A stretch of DNA of 64,000 nucleotides from Larix kaempferi (Eukaryota > Streptophyta > Pinopsida > Pinales > Pinaceae). Every line of letters starts with the position of its first letter. Within the stretch, counting starts at the first letter, position 1. A model generated the notes under the pieces. That model made no database searches and was not told the origin of the DNA. It worked only from the letters and a program-made list of their open reading frames with translations. Position numbers and translations under genes: made by a program. The DNA lies in contig BSBM01000307.1 of the NCBI GenBank assembly GCA_027924585.1, forward strand, positions 10,934,001-10,998,000, given 5' to 3'. Shown here piece by piece: positions 1-10,760 of this stretch.

Positions 1-2
1 TA

Positions 3-1346
3 GCTCGTGGCTTCTCTCAGAAAGAGGGAATAGATTATGAAGAAACTTTTGCACCTGTAGCCAGGTACACTTCCATCAGAACAGTACTTGCCTTGGATGC
101 AACAATGAAATGGAAAATAAACCAGATGGATGTCAAGACTGCTTTCTTGAATGGTGTAGTTGAAGAAGAAGTATATGTGGAGCAGCCACTCGGTTTTGTA
201 ATACGTGATAGGGATTCATATGTGTGCAGATTGAAGAAAGCCTTGTATGTCTTGAAACAAGCTCCTAGAACCTGGTATGGTAGGATGGACAGTTTCCTAT
301 CTAGTTTGGGCTTTACCAAGAGTAAAGCGGATTCCAACCTTTATTACAAGGTTGAGGAAGGGAATCCTGTGATTCTACTCCTATATGTGGATGACTTATT
401 TGTAACAGGAGATGACAGATTGATTGCAAATACGAAGAGGAATCTTGCTGCTGAGTTCGACATGAAAGATTTGGGAATGATGCATTATTTCCTAGGTATG
501 GAGGTGTGCAGAGTGCAGGTGGGATCTTCCTTGGTCAAGGGAAGTACACAGTAGATATCCTGAAGAGATTCGGGATGATGGATTGCAAGGCCATGGCCAC
601 ACCTATGGCATCAAATCTGAAGCTTCTATGTGATGCTTCATCTGAGTCGGTTGATGTATCTATGTATTGTCAGATGATTGGGTCCTTGATGTACTTGATG
701 AACACGAGACCAGATATTTGCTTTGCTGTGAACACATTGAGTCAGTTTCTAACAGATCTGAGGAGTGTTCATCTGGTTTGTTGTAAAGCATGTTATGAGG
801 TACTTGAAGGGTACAGTGGATTATGGGCTCAAGTATGAGGCGAATCAAAAGTTTAACCTGCAGGGTTATGTTGATTCAGATTGGGATGGCAGTGCTGCAG
901 ATAGGAAGAGCACATCAGGATGTTGCTTTAGTATGGGATCAGGTGTGATCTCTTGGTTTAGCAGGAAGCAGTCCTGTGTAGCACTGAGTACAGCCGAGGA
1001 AGAGTATGTTGCTTCCTGTTCAGCTAGTTGTGAGGCAGTATGGCTATGGAAGCTACTGTCTGAGTTATTTGATCTCCCGTTGGATGCTACTGGTATCTTC
1101 TGTGATGACTAGAGCTGTGTGAAGCTATCCAAGAACCCAGTGTTTCATGACAGGTCGAAACACATAGAGATCAAATATCACTATGTCAGGGATATGGTGC
1201 AGAGAGGAGCTGTGAAGCTCCTGTATGTTGCGACGGACGAGCAGATTGCAGATGTACTGACGAAGCCACTAGCCAAGGTGAAGTTCGAGTACTTCAGAGA
1301 GAGGCTTGGTGTTCTTCAGATTAATGACACTTCGAGGATGAAGTGA
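3..1346 (+). pseudogene. Cop1 pol: RT and RNase H, frameshifted
   Basis: Copia RT_RVT2-type reverse transcriptase followed by RNase H. Visible motifs are ARGFSQKEGIDYEETFAPVA at the start, the QMDVKTAFLNG block near 125-155, the catalytic YVDDLF at about 384-401, DSDW near 876, the SRKQSCVALSTAEEEY block near 960-1005, and the C-terminal KHIEIKYHYVRD and ADVLTKPL blocks. Three lesions are clear from alignment with Cop2: a lost G near 507 (GTGTGG to GTGTG), an extra base near 778, and a TAG at 1110-1112 where copia has CDNQSC. It also has V where Cop2 has G in KALYGLKQAP. A functional copy would make cDNA in cytoplasmic particles; this one cannot be translated whole. Confidence 0.92.
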
Positions 1347-1454
1347 TGGACACATTTGCTGAAGCCATTCCAAGCATGTTGGAAGGAGGATCCTTCACAT
1401 GGCTATGGATGTAAGCTCTGGATGATGAGCATCAGGATGATGTTCTGGTTTTTG

Positions 1455-1690
1455 CTTTGTATGATCAATTGGATCATTTTTTTTGTATGTATGTATGCAT
1501 CATGTTGGATGCTGGATATGATCAGTTGGATCATTTATATGTATGTATGCATCATGTTGGATGCTGGATATGATCAGTTGGATCATTTATATGTATGTAC
1601 GCATCATGTTGGATGCTGGATATGATCAGTAGGATCATTTGTATATGTTTTGTATATGCATCATGTTGGATGCTTGGACCATGTATCTGT
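1455..1690. repeat. Tandem repeat block 1, unit about 52 bp
   Basis: The motif CATGTTGGATGCTGGATATG recurs at about 1501, 1553, 1604 and, degenerate, 1662. Spacings are 52, 51 and 58 bp. Units also share TTGGATCATTTATATGTATG. The region decays rightward into shorter GATCAGGTGGATCATGTAT-type repeats up to about 2000. Confidence 0.88.
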
Positions 1691-2014
1691 ATATGTATCA
1701 GGTGGATACATTCTATAATCAGGTGGATCATGTATGGTGATATGTATCATGTATTTGTATTTGTATCAGGTGGATACACTGTATGATCAGGTGGATCATG
1801 TATGATGATATGTATCGGGTAGATACTTGGTATGCATCAGGTAGATGCATTGTATGATCAGGATGATCATGGATGACGAGCTTCAAGATGTTGCTCCAGA
1901 TGACATGCAGCAGGATGTTGCAATGATGATGATCAGGATGATCATGTGTACATCAGGATGATGTATGGTGAGTATCAGGTTGATACTCTATGGCCGTGGA
2001 TCAGGTTGTGTAGA

Positions 2015-2545
2015 TGAGCATATAATTTGGCCTTGGGAGATTTGCAGATAGTCTTTCGAGGTTTTTCCTATGGCATATAATTTGGCCCTAGGATATCTGG
2101 CAAATGCTCTTTCGAGGTTTTTCTCTGGGAGGACATATAATTTGGCCCTGGGAGATCTGCAGATAGTCTTTCGAGGTTTTTCCTATGGCATATAATCTGG
2201 CCTTGGGATATCTGGCAGATGCTCTTTCGAGGATTTGTCCTATGGCATATAATATGTCCCTGGGAGATCCGATAGGTTGGGATGTGTGCCCGTAATAAGT
2301 CCTGGGATGCTCTTGCGAGGTTTTGTCATGACCACATATAATCTGTCCCTGGGAGATCCTATAGGTAGAGCTGTGTGCTCGTAACATCCTGGGATGCTCT
2401 TGCGAGGTTTTGTGGTGAGGTCACATATAGTCTTTCCCTAGGAGATCCTATAGGTAGAGCCGTGTGCTCGTAACAGCTTGGGATGCTCTTTCGAGGTTTT
2501 GTGACGCACGTAATAAGTCCTGAGGATTCTACAGTATGGCCAGTG
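2015..2545. repeat. Tandem repeat block 2, unit about 57 bp
   Basis: About eight units carry CTTTCGAGG (or TTGCGAGG) at about 2052, 2108, 2168, 2223, 2307, 2400 and 2490, together with GGCATATAATTTGGCC and CTGGGAGATCTG. Unit length grows from about 57 bp on the left to about 90 bp on the right. It is unrelated in sequence to block 1. Confidence 0.85.
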
Positions 2546-2718
2546 ATGACGAAGACCTGCAGGTGGTGGGCCTACATCCAGTATGAAACTGGCTCTGTAG
2601 AACTTTCTATGATGAGTAGAGACAGAGATTGGTTGAGATAGCAGCAACAGTGACGATGACAATGATCCCGAGAAGAAGACTTGTCTAGCAGATCTGTGTC
2701 GGGAAATACCTTCCTAGT

Positions 2719-2728
2719 TAAGATGGAG
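2719..2728 (+). other. Cop1 polypurine tract
   Basis: TTAAGATGGAG lies immediately before the LTR's TG. This is the expected plus-strand priming site for copia cDNA synthesis; Cop3 has the parallel TTAAGAGGGAG before its LTR. Confidence 0.75.
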
Positions 2729-3334
2729 TGTTGATGTATATGTAACTTCGGAATGTATTTCATCTATATATTTAATATATATTTATTGTACCCTTATTAG
2801 AGATGTGTTATTCCTCTAAAAGAAAGTGTCGTTATGCGGATTGACAAGTCTCGCAAGTGTGTGTACTTGCCGATGGGTTATTAGACCACCAAGTGTGGGG
2901 TCGGCCCTGAAATATATATATTATAATGTGGATGTACCTAGCTAGACAAGTCGGCCCCATAAGGTCACTAGGAAAATAGGTTAGTATAAATAGAGATCAG
3001 GTGATCTCTATTTAGATCATTCGGAAAAGTGTATCTCTCTCACTCAAAAAGTGGCACACTAGTGAGGAGGAGGATCGTTTGCTACTAGGAGACTATCTCA
3101 GTGTATTTTGGTTGTACTTTGGTTGAGCCATTTCTCTCTCTATCTTTGAGGAAGTTGTGGGGTTTTTCACCTTAGGGTTTTCCCCACGGAAACTCTGTGT
3201 CTCTTGTCTCTCATGCTTTTGATTCTTGTGATGCTTGTCATGCTTATTGTGATTGTCATGCATTGATATACTGTACATGTTATTCTCTCAGTTAAGATCC
3301 TAGAGTATTGTGAATTAATGCTCAAAATTAAACA
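2729..3334 (+). repeat. Cop1 3' LTR (606 bp)
   Basis: The LTR begins TGTTGATGTATATG and ends CTCAAAATTAAACA. It aligns over its whole length with the Cop2 LTR at 19218-19810 in the opposite orientation. A TATA box (AGTATAAATAG, about 2983-2993) is intact here, while the Cop2 copy has TGTAAATAG. The sequence after 3334 is Cop2 RNase H, not flanking unique DNA. Confidence 0.92.
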
Positions 3335-6093
3335 CTACGCAGGACTGCTTCCTACTAAACCACGATATCACACCTGATCCCATACTGAAGCAACACCCAA
3401 ATGTGCTCTTCCTATCTGTAGCACTGCCTACCCAATCTGAATCAACATAACCCTGCAGGTTAAACTTTTGAATCGCTTCATACTGGAGCCCATAATCAAT
3501 TGTACCCTTCAGGTACCTTAGAATATGCTTTATATCAATAAGGTGAACACTCCTTGGATCCGTCAGGAATTGGCTCAATGTGTTCACCAAAAAGTAAATA
3601 TCTGGTCTCGTGTTCGTCAGGTACATCAAGTTCCCAATCATCTAACGATACATAGAGACATCAACCGGCTCAGATGAAGCATCACACAGAAGCTTCAGAT
3701 TCGATGCCATAGGTGTGGCCATGGCCTTCCAATCCATCATCCCGAACCTCTTCAGGATATCTACTGTGTACTTCCCTTGTCCAAGGAAGATCCCATCTAC
3801 ACTCTGCCACACCTCCATACCTAGAAAATAGTGCATCATCCCAAATTCCTTCATATCGAACTCGGCAGCAAGCTTCCTCTTTGTATCGGTAATCAATCTG
3901 TCATCTCCTATTACAAACAGGTCATCCACATACAGGAGTAGAATCAGAGGATTCCCTTCCTCAACCTTGTAGTAAAGGTTGGAATCCGCTTTACTCTTGG
4001 TAAAGCCAAAACTAGATAAGAAACTGTCCATCCTTCCATACCAATTCCTCGGAGCTTGTTTTAAGCCATACAAGGCTTTCTTCATTCTGCATACATATGA
4101 CTCCCTGTCATGTGTTTCAAAACCGAGTGGCTGCTCCACATATATTTTCTCTTCAACTACACCATTCAAGAAAGCAGTGTTGACATCCATCTAGTGTATC
4201 TTCCATTTCATCGTTGTAGCCAGAGCAAGTACCGATCTGATGGAAGTGTACCTGGCTACAGGAGAAAAAGTTTCTTCATAATCTATTCCCTCTTTCTGAG
4301 AGAAGCCACGAGCTACAAATATTGCCTTGTATTTCTCTATGTTTCCATCTGCAGCATGCTTGATCTTGTAGATCCACTTGGAAGTCACAACAGACTTCCC
4401 TTCACGTCTTGGGACAACATCCCAAACATCATTCTTCATTATTGATTGGTATTCTTCGACCATGGTATCCCTCCATTATTTCTTTTCCGCCGCTTCTTCA
4501 TAACTGGAAGGTTCTTTGTTTATGATGTCACAGAGTAAAGCAACATAGCTGGTATGAGATATAGTTCTCTTCTTTGCTCTGTGTTCTTCTTCTGGAATGC
4601 CATATCTTTCTGCATATCGAATGAGCTCTCTAGCCCATGCAGGCTTCCTCTTGTGCGAGTTATTCTCACGGGGTGGATCTACAGGTTCTTGCGGATCTTC
4701 AATTTCATGAACTGTATCTGGAATTGCTTCAGTCATGGTAGTGTCTTATAATCTAGTTTCCTTAGGTTCTTCATAAACTTCAATAGGTGTCTTCCTTGAT
4801 TTGATGAAAGCTGAGTTTTCATCAAATGTCACATCACTGCTGACATCAATCTTCTTGAACCCTGAAAAGTATATTTTGTAAGCCTTCGAGCTTTCACTGT
4901 AACCCACAAAGATACCCTTCTTTCCTGAAGGATCTAGCTTGGTCCTCTTTTCCTTTGGGACATGAGTGTATACTGGACAACCAAATATTCCAAGATGGCT
5001 GACTTCAGGTTTCTTACCAGAGAAGACTTCTTATGGTGTCTTGTTGTCCAATATCTTCTAGGGTGTTCTGTTCTGCACATATACAACTGTCCTAGCTGCT
5101 TCTGCCCATAGATGCATAGGTAGATCCTGATCATGCAGCATTTCCCTTGCTGCTTCCATGATTGTTCTTTTCTTTCTTTCTGCAACTCCATTTTGTTGTG
5201 GATTGTAAAGAGTAGTCAACTCCCTCTTAATCCCCGAATCACTGCATAGCTTCTTGAAGTCACCTGAAGTGAATTCTCCACCATTGTCGGATCTGAATAT
5301 TTTGATCTTCTTATCAGTTTGGTTCTCCATCAAGGTTTTGAATTCCTTGAAATTATCCAACACTTCATCTTTGTTCTTCAAAAGTAAACCCAAGTCTTCC
5401 TGGAGAAGTGATCAATGAAAGAGACATAGTAAACATACCCACTCAGAGAACTGGATGACATCGGACTGCATACATCGGAGTGGATAATTTCCAAGATACC
5501 TTTTTTCTTACTTTTACTGCTTGGAAATGCCTTCTTTATGTTCTTTCCTTTTGCACATCCTTTACAAACACCTTCATGCTTGGTATTGATTTCAGGAAGA
5601 CCTTCTACAGCTTTACTTGAAATTGGTAATGCTCTGTAGTGCATATGTGCAAGTCTTCTATGCCAAAGTTCACTTGGCTCCATGGAATCATGCACCATGG
5701 CATGTTCAGGTTGTCCTTTCAATTTATACAATCCTCCCTCTTGTTCTCCAATCACCACTGCATCATCAATAGTTTTACCCTTTGGCCACAGTAGGACTTG
5801 GCCATCTACAAATGCAACCCTCATACCTTTTGTATCTAATGCAGAAATGGAGAGTAGATTCTTCTTGAGCCTAGGTACACAGAGAACTTCTTTCATCTTC
5901 AAAGGTTTTCCAGAATCTAGGTTGTAGGAGGCTTCACCACTTCCTTTGATAGGGCATTGATAGTCATCCCCAAGTTTCACTTTATGGGGTGATTCATGTT
6001 CAGATAGATTTATAAAAGATTCTTTAAACCTATTCATGTGTTTGGAATCCCCACTGTCAATTAACCAATCATTACAACCATGAGATATAGTAC
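3335..6093 (-). pseudogene. Cop2 pol: protease, integrase, RT, RNase H (decayed)
   Basis: Copia pol order is clear: aspartic protease DSG (codons at 6050-6058, in WLIDSGDSKHM), pre-integrase zinc-binding block (CKGCAKGK, about 5545-5570), integrase core (HSDVCSP; RSDNGGEFTSGDF; NPQQNGVAERK), RT (TSKWIYKIK; QAPRNWYGRM; LLLYVDDLF at about 3920) and RNase H (DSDWVGSATDRKSTFGCC; SRKQSCV). It breaks off at 3335 inside RNase H, fused to the Cop1 LTR. Lesions include a frameshift near 5385, another within about 5060-5190, and stops near 5055, 5030, 4750, 4475, 4192 and 3643. At the last two Cop1 has CAG where Cop2 has TAG. Not functional. Confidence 0.92.
6089..6093. repeat. Target-site duplication of TG1, left copy (agtac)
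   Basis: AGTAC directly precedes the LTR's TGTTATCACAC and recurs directly after the far LTR at 17717-17721. Five bases is the normal duplication for plant LTR elements. Confidence 0.93.
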
Positions 6094-8440
6094 TGTTATC
6101 ACACCATAGTAGCAGGACTACTATTCTTGTACAGCAGATATCTGCACATTTCAGAGCTTCATTTATTCCAGAGCATGGCTACATATATTGGATCACTCAT
6201 GATTAGAGCAGTACATTATTCAGATATTGTATGACCTTGTGTCAAGGCTGAGCCTTGAGAGTTCAGATTTGATGACTAATGTGACCACTTATCCCATTAC
6301 AGTTTCAGATTCAGTGCCTAGAGATGTATTTCAGCAGTGTTTCAGATGATGCATGATGATTGCTATTATGATGATGTTGTATGATCTATGGATATGTTCT
6401 CACCGACTGTGGATTATTAGCTTGTTGATTTAGTCATGATTATAGCATGTGCTTGGTATATTCTTCCTGATGTGGCAAACTATTTAAAATGAACTGTAAA
6501 TCATAAAATGAACAATTGCTTGCACTTTTAGGTCATCTAACAAAACTTACTGGTATTTCACCTTACATAGACATGGTCTTTCCCAACACCAGTTGTCTGC
6601 TAGTGTAGGCTCCATATCCACTTGTCTCCATCCATACATGACCTTCCTGTTTGACTTTAAACCCTGACTTGTCTCATTTGACTTTCTGATACTGAGGACT
6701 TCCCTATTTTTCTACCTCTTTGTTTGGACCGCATCCCTGTTTATTCAGTGTCTCGGCTCTGAGTTGGTGACAGAACTTGCCTTTGGTGAGTTGGATTGTA
6801 GGCCTAAATCATTCTGGTCGGTTGTTCCGATGTTTGGCATTGGCTCGAACTCCCCCTAGTCACTTGAGATGTTGTTGGCTAAAACTGAAAGCTCATGTTC
6901 TACCTATGGAAACTTAATAAATTCGCCCATGGAAACAAAAAAGGGCAAGAGCAATGAAAAGCTAAAAATACTCCTCGAAGAGTATAAGAAAGGTCCAAAA
7001 AGCAATAGTTCTTAAAAGCTATATCTAAACAATTGCTGACCTTGTGAATATATGAAAAACATGCCCTGGATGCAAGCTGCAACTAGTTGTGCTTCTCAGC
7101 ACATCTGAAATCCGAAGGGTTATGTAGGCCAAAAAGGCCATGGAAATAAAATTGAATGATCCTAATGAACCTGGATCAACTTGATGTAGACATGATGCCT
7201 AAGTTGAATAAACACTCTCTAAACAACTTATCCATTTGTGAGGCACAGCCATCCCCCGTGTTCTTTTGTCCAAGCACAGAGTTTGTAGCTTCCCCCCTTA
7301 TCCCAGTCCAAAGTATTTTTGAGTTGAGTTAGACAAGTCAAACCCTTGGCCCAACCTTGCTCCTAGCCTTCATCCTTCACTAGCAGTTTGACCATGTCCA
7401 ATGGGTGAGTTTGTCATTTGAACTATGGTGCAAGTAATTTATTATAACAACGGAATATGTTAATATAATTAATGCCACTGAATGGAATTTATACTTTGAG
7501 CTTAGCTATGGGAATGATTAAAGAAGCATTGTCTTAGTCTACTGATGTGATTTATCCTTGATTATATATATTCTTGGGATCCGTGATGATGTGGACCATG
7601 TATGATGATTATTGATGATGATTTATGGTCCCACATGTTTGATGATGATATCATATGATGGACATATGATGCAGATGATGTTTGATCCAGTTCAGCAGGT
7701 TTATTATCACTTCAGATCAGCGGATTATACATTGTCCATATATGGTGGACCCTACAGCTGGCCCATTAGGGCAACCCATGGAGTATGAGTACACATTTCT
7801 AGTGGATTTGGGTCTTCTGGATCCATTGAGACACTTATCATTCAGTTCCGGGCACTTCTGACAGTGATTGATGCAGTTTTACACTTGTTGACCAGATTTG
7901 GGGCTGATTTCCCAGCCTGAGCAGCAGGGGCCCCGAGAGGCCGGTTCACCTAGGGCGCTGATGATGGAGGGGGTGGTCCAGCCACTTGTTATTACCATTT
8001 ATCCCCCCTCCCGGAGAGCCTGGTGGGCTCAGATTGACAGCGCTAGCACCCTAGGAGGCAGTTTTGGCACTTTCACAGTTCCCGAGGCAGTTAAAAAATG
8101 GGATAAAGTGGTCACTGAGGAAATCGATTTGGGCAATTGAGGCAAGGTTTTGGCATTTGGTTTTCACAGAGGTCTTCCAAGGTGATCTCACTATCTTCCA
8201 GTCAGTTTTCACCATGTGGGTATCTCCAGATTGATCACAGGAGGACATTTACTGCTTGACTGTCATGGATTCTGAGGACAGTTTTGGTCATTATTATTAC
8301 ATTGGACATATTTTATTATTTTATTGTGCCTTGGGGTGAGCTAGCAAGGATTTATACCTCCTAGCCCCACCATGTGCTTATTTTATCTTGTCCTAGTCAT
8401 CATGAGGTGGATTGTTGTACTTTTTACCCCTCTAGTGGGA

Positions 8441-8448
8441 TGACGTCA
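8441..8448. promoter_or_regulatory. TGACGTCA palindrome in TG1 U3 (5' LTR)
   Basis: A perfect TGACGTCA, the classic bZIP (CRE/TGA-factor) core, lies about 170 bp upstream of the TATA box. The same site is in the 3' LTR at 15591-15598. Binding is inferred from the motif only. Confidence 0.5.
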
Positions 8449-8614
8449 CCCTCATTGTACCATTTGTGAGGGCGCTATTGTTATGTTGAGTGATCCATGT
8501 GATATTATGTTATGGATTCATCCTAGCCATTGATTGTATGATGAGATCTTATAATCTCAACCACTCATTTGATGTAGTATTATGAAGTGGTATAGGGTTT
8601 TGGTCTTTATTATC

Positions 8615-8624
8615 CTATATAAGG
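8615..8624 (+). promoter_or_regulatory. TG1 TATA box (5' LTR)
   Basis: CTATATAAGG is followed about 25-30 bp later by a plausible start region (CCCCCCATTGTAAAGC). It is the best TATA box in the LTR and puts transcript initiation near 8645-8650. The 3' LTR has the same at 15765-15774. Confidence 0.65.
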
Positions 8625-9113
8625 AGGAGACCCCCCATTGTAAAGCTCACCTTTGGAGCTCTGGAATATTGGAATAGAAGATTTTTTGTGGAGCATATCT
8701 CTCTTGGCTTGTGGATTCTCTTGCATATTGAATATAAAGTATCTCTTCTATGTATCATTGTGGATCTATGTGTTTTTGCTAACCTTTTGACAGGAAAGTC
8801 GAATTGGAGAGAGGAGGGCGACTTTTGGAGGGTTATTGTTGGAGGGATCCACATATTCTCTCTTGGGTTGATCTTGTGACAGGGAGTATCATTATTGTAT
8901 CTTCGTGACATAGTTGATGCTTTCTATTACATCTTTCTACCATTTTCATAATCATCTTGCTTGACTTGTTTCTTTGATCTTGTCTTGTAGGAGGAGGACG
9001 ATTTGGCTATCTTGGAGAAGGGAGATTTGGTTGGAGCACTTGGATCTCACTCTTGAATATAAACATAGGAGAATGCTATCAACTTGCAAGGTGGCCATAA
9101 GCAAATTGAGGTA

Positions 9114-10095
9114 AGATCTACAAGGTATGTGCCTCTTTCATCCATTCTATCTCCATTGGTCATAAAACCCTAATTAAATCAAAACCCCAATTTTGGTATT
9201 TCTTAGATCTACTTAGATCTAGCCCTCATTTTGAAAAGATATTGAAAACCCACCTCTATAGCATCCACCCCTAGTTGGATCTATAGTTTGGTGGTGATTG
9301 GCTAAGAATTGACCCATTTTCTAAGACAAAAAGCTCTCCTTGACCTAAAGCGCACTTCCTTGAGGGAGGCTTGTTGGGCTAGATCTAGCACATGGGTATG
9401 TGAGATCCCGCTTGATTTGACAACTAGACACTTGATTACACATACCCATATCCTTACTTTGGTGAAAACTACCTTGTGGACATCTCTCCATGTTTTGAGG
9501 GGTTGAAACCCCCTTTCGACCTCATTGGTAACTTAAAACTTAGATCTACTAAGATCTACCCATTGGATTCACTTGAAACTTTGAACATGCATAGATCGGG
9601 GTACTAGCATCCCGGATCTACATTTTGGTGGCCATTGGACTTGGTTTGGTCCACCAAACCCCCCTTTTGCCTCTCCTTGAGAAAGTCGCACCCCTTGGGA
9701 GTTTTGAGTTGGACCACTTCTAGGAAGTGGGTGTTGGATATTTTTGTGGATTTGGAATGCCCATGCCTTGAAACCTAGGTCTAGACTATTCTTTTGTCCC
9801 GATCCACCTTGGGGATTGCATTCCTTGTTTTAAGGAATTGTGGTCCACTTTTGGTTATCACCTAAAAACCTAGATCTAGCAAGATCCAACCATTGGATCT
9901 CATCCAAACCACTTGACTTGGCTTCTAGGTGTCCCGATCTACACTTTGACATCCTTCTTGACTCCATTAGCCCATCCAACAAGGCACTAGTCCTTCTCCA
10001 AGCAAGGCGCACTTCTTGGGATTAGTGTCAAACCCTAGATCTAACGCATGGGTAACCCTAGAACCAACTCTAACTTGTAGATCCAACCTAGATCT
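9114..10095. repeat. Cluster of nine AGATCT palindromes in TG1 R/U5
   Basis: AGATCT, usually as TAGATCTA, occurs at 9114, 9205, 9215, 9381, 9542, 9552, 9872, 10037 and 10090, with near-misses (GGATCT, AGATCC) between. The same set is in the 3' LTR. About 0.24 would be expected by chance in this length at equal base use. The spacing is irregular, so this is not a simple tandem repeat. Confidence 0.8.
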
Positions 10096-10570
10096 AGCCT
10101 ATAGTACCATCTTCACAATTAGCTTCACCTGGTGGGCCCATTTAAAACCATTTTACACTTCCCAAGACAATAAGACCCACTTGTGTAAACACATGGTACT
10201 ATACTTAATAATCATACCCCATCAAGTGGCCTAAACCATATATAGGTTGAAACACTAACTATCCTTGATACCACCTTCAACCATGCCCTAAACATTAGGT
10301 CCATTTAGACTTGCATTGGTTTCCGTACTTATCACTCATTCACCCTTTAAAACCTTTGCTTGGGTCCAATCAACTGTGATTGGGGTATAGGGTCTCCCCC
10401 TTGGTCTAGTTATACCTTGACCTAAAGCGAAGAGTGCCTCGGTTGACGTGACTCCCACATTGCATTGGGAACCGTGGCATCTCTTAGGTCACCTCTTTAG
10501 TTGCCTAACTCCTCTACCGTCCCGGATGGGATACCTTTAGGGGCAACTACAAGTTGTGTGATAACATTTT

Positions 10571-10588
10571 TGGCGCCGTTGCCGGGGA
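10571..10588 (+). other. TG1 primer-binding site, tRNA-Asp type
   Basis: TGGCGCCGTTGCCGGGGA, four bases after the LTR end, is complementary to the 3' end of plant tRNA-Asp (…CCCCGGCAACGGCGCCA). This primer is typical of Athila/Tat-side plant gypsy elements and places TG1 in that group independently of its protein. Confidence 0.92.
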
Positions 10589-10760
10589 GGTAGGGGCCTA
10601 CCTTGGTTCAACATATGTTTTGTCTCACTCTCTCCCTGCACTTTAAACGACATACATCTTGGTAGAAGAGTTTAAAAATCTACCTGGCGACTCCAATTCG
10701 TGACTCCGCTGAGGATTGACCCCACTCCCATCTTTCAATTTTGTAAGTTGTAAATCATAA
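10589..10760 (+). other. TG1 leader between primer site and ORF
   Basis: 172 bp of untranslated leader, including the end of a purine-rich GGAGGTAGGGGCC stretch. It has no upstream ATG in strong context. The ORF ATG at 10761 follows AATCATAA. Confidence 0.6.

Larger units (their letters stand above)
1347..2728 (+). other. Cop1 untranslated 3' region between pol and LTR
   Basis: About 1.4 kb separates the pol stop from the LTR, which is long for a copia element. There is no supported ORF in it. It contains two unrelated tandem-repeat blocks, a TGATCAGGTGGAT-rich stretch between them (about 1690-2010), and a short unique segment (about 2540-2715) that leads to the purine tract. Confidence 0.8.
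1..3334 (+). mobile_element. Cop1: Ty1/copia retrotransposon, 3' half
   Basis: The window opens inside the reverse transcriptase of a copia element reading rightward. In order it holds RT, RNase H, a 1.4-kb untranslated 3' region full of tandem repeats, a purine tract and a complete 3' LTR. The 5' LTR, gag, protease and integrase lie to the left of the window. At its right end the LTR abuts RNase H of Cop2, a copy of the same family in the opposite orientation, so Cop1 inserted into Cop2 there. The other half of the Cop2 RNase H and the target duplication should lie left of the window. The element is inactive: its pol has two frameshifts and one stop. Confidence 0.9.
6094..10566 (+). repeat. 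TG1 5' LTR (4,473 bp)
   Basis: It starts TGTTATCACACC and ends GTGTGATAACA, perfect terminal inverted repeats. It aligns base for base with 13244-17716 at a constant offset of 7,150. I count eight differences, near 6204, 6720, 6826, 6916, 7364, 9195, 9627 and 10142; six are transitions. No ORF inside is supported as a gene: the frames of 60-98 codons are identical in both LTRs simply because the LTRs are. U3 runs to about 8645, judged from a TATA box at 8615, leaving about 1.9 kb for R and U5. Confidence 0.95.

Noticed and set aside
7898-8140. 80-codon frame in the TG1 LTR, repeated at 15048-15290
   Set aside because: It is identical in both copies only because the LTRs are near identical. 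There is no recognisable domain, it lies upstream of the TATA box, and the opposite strand is also open.
8615-8911. 98-codon minus-strand frame in TG1 LTR, also at 15765-16061
   Set aside because: It overlaps the TATA box and leader of the LTR on the opposite strand. It has no motif, and its duplication is explained by the LTR.
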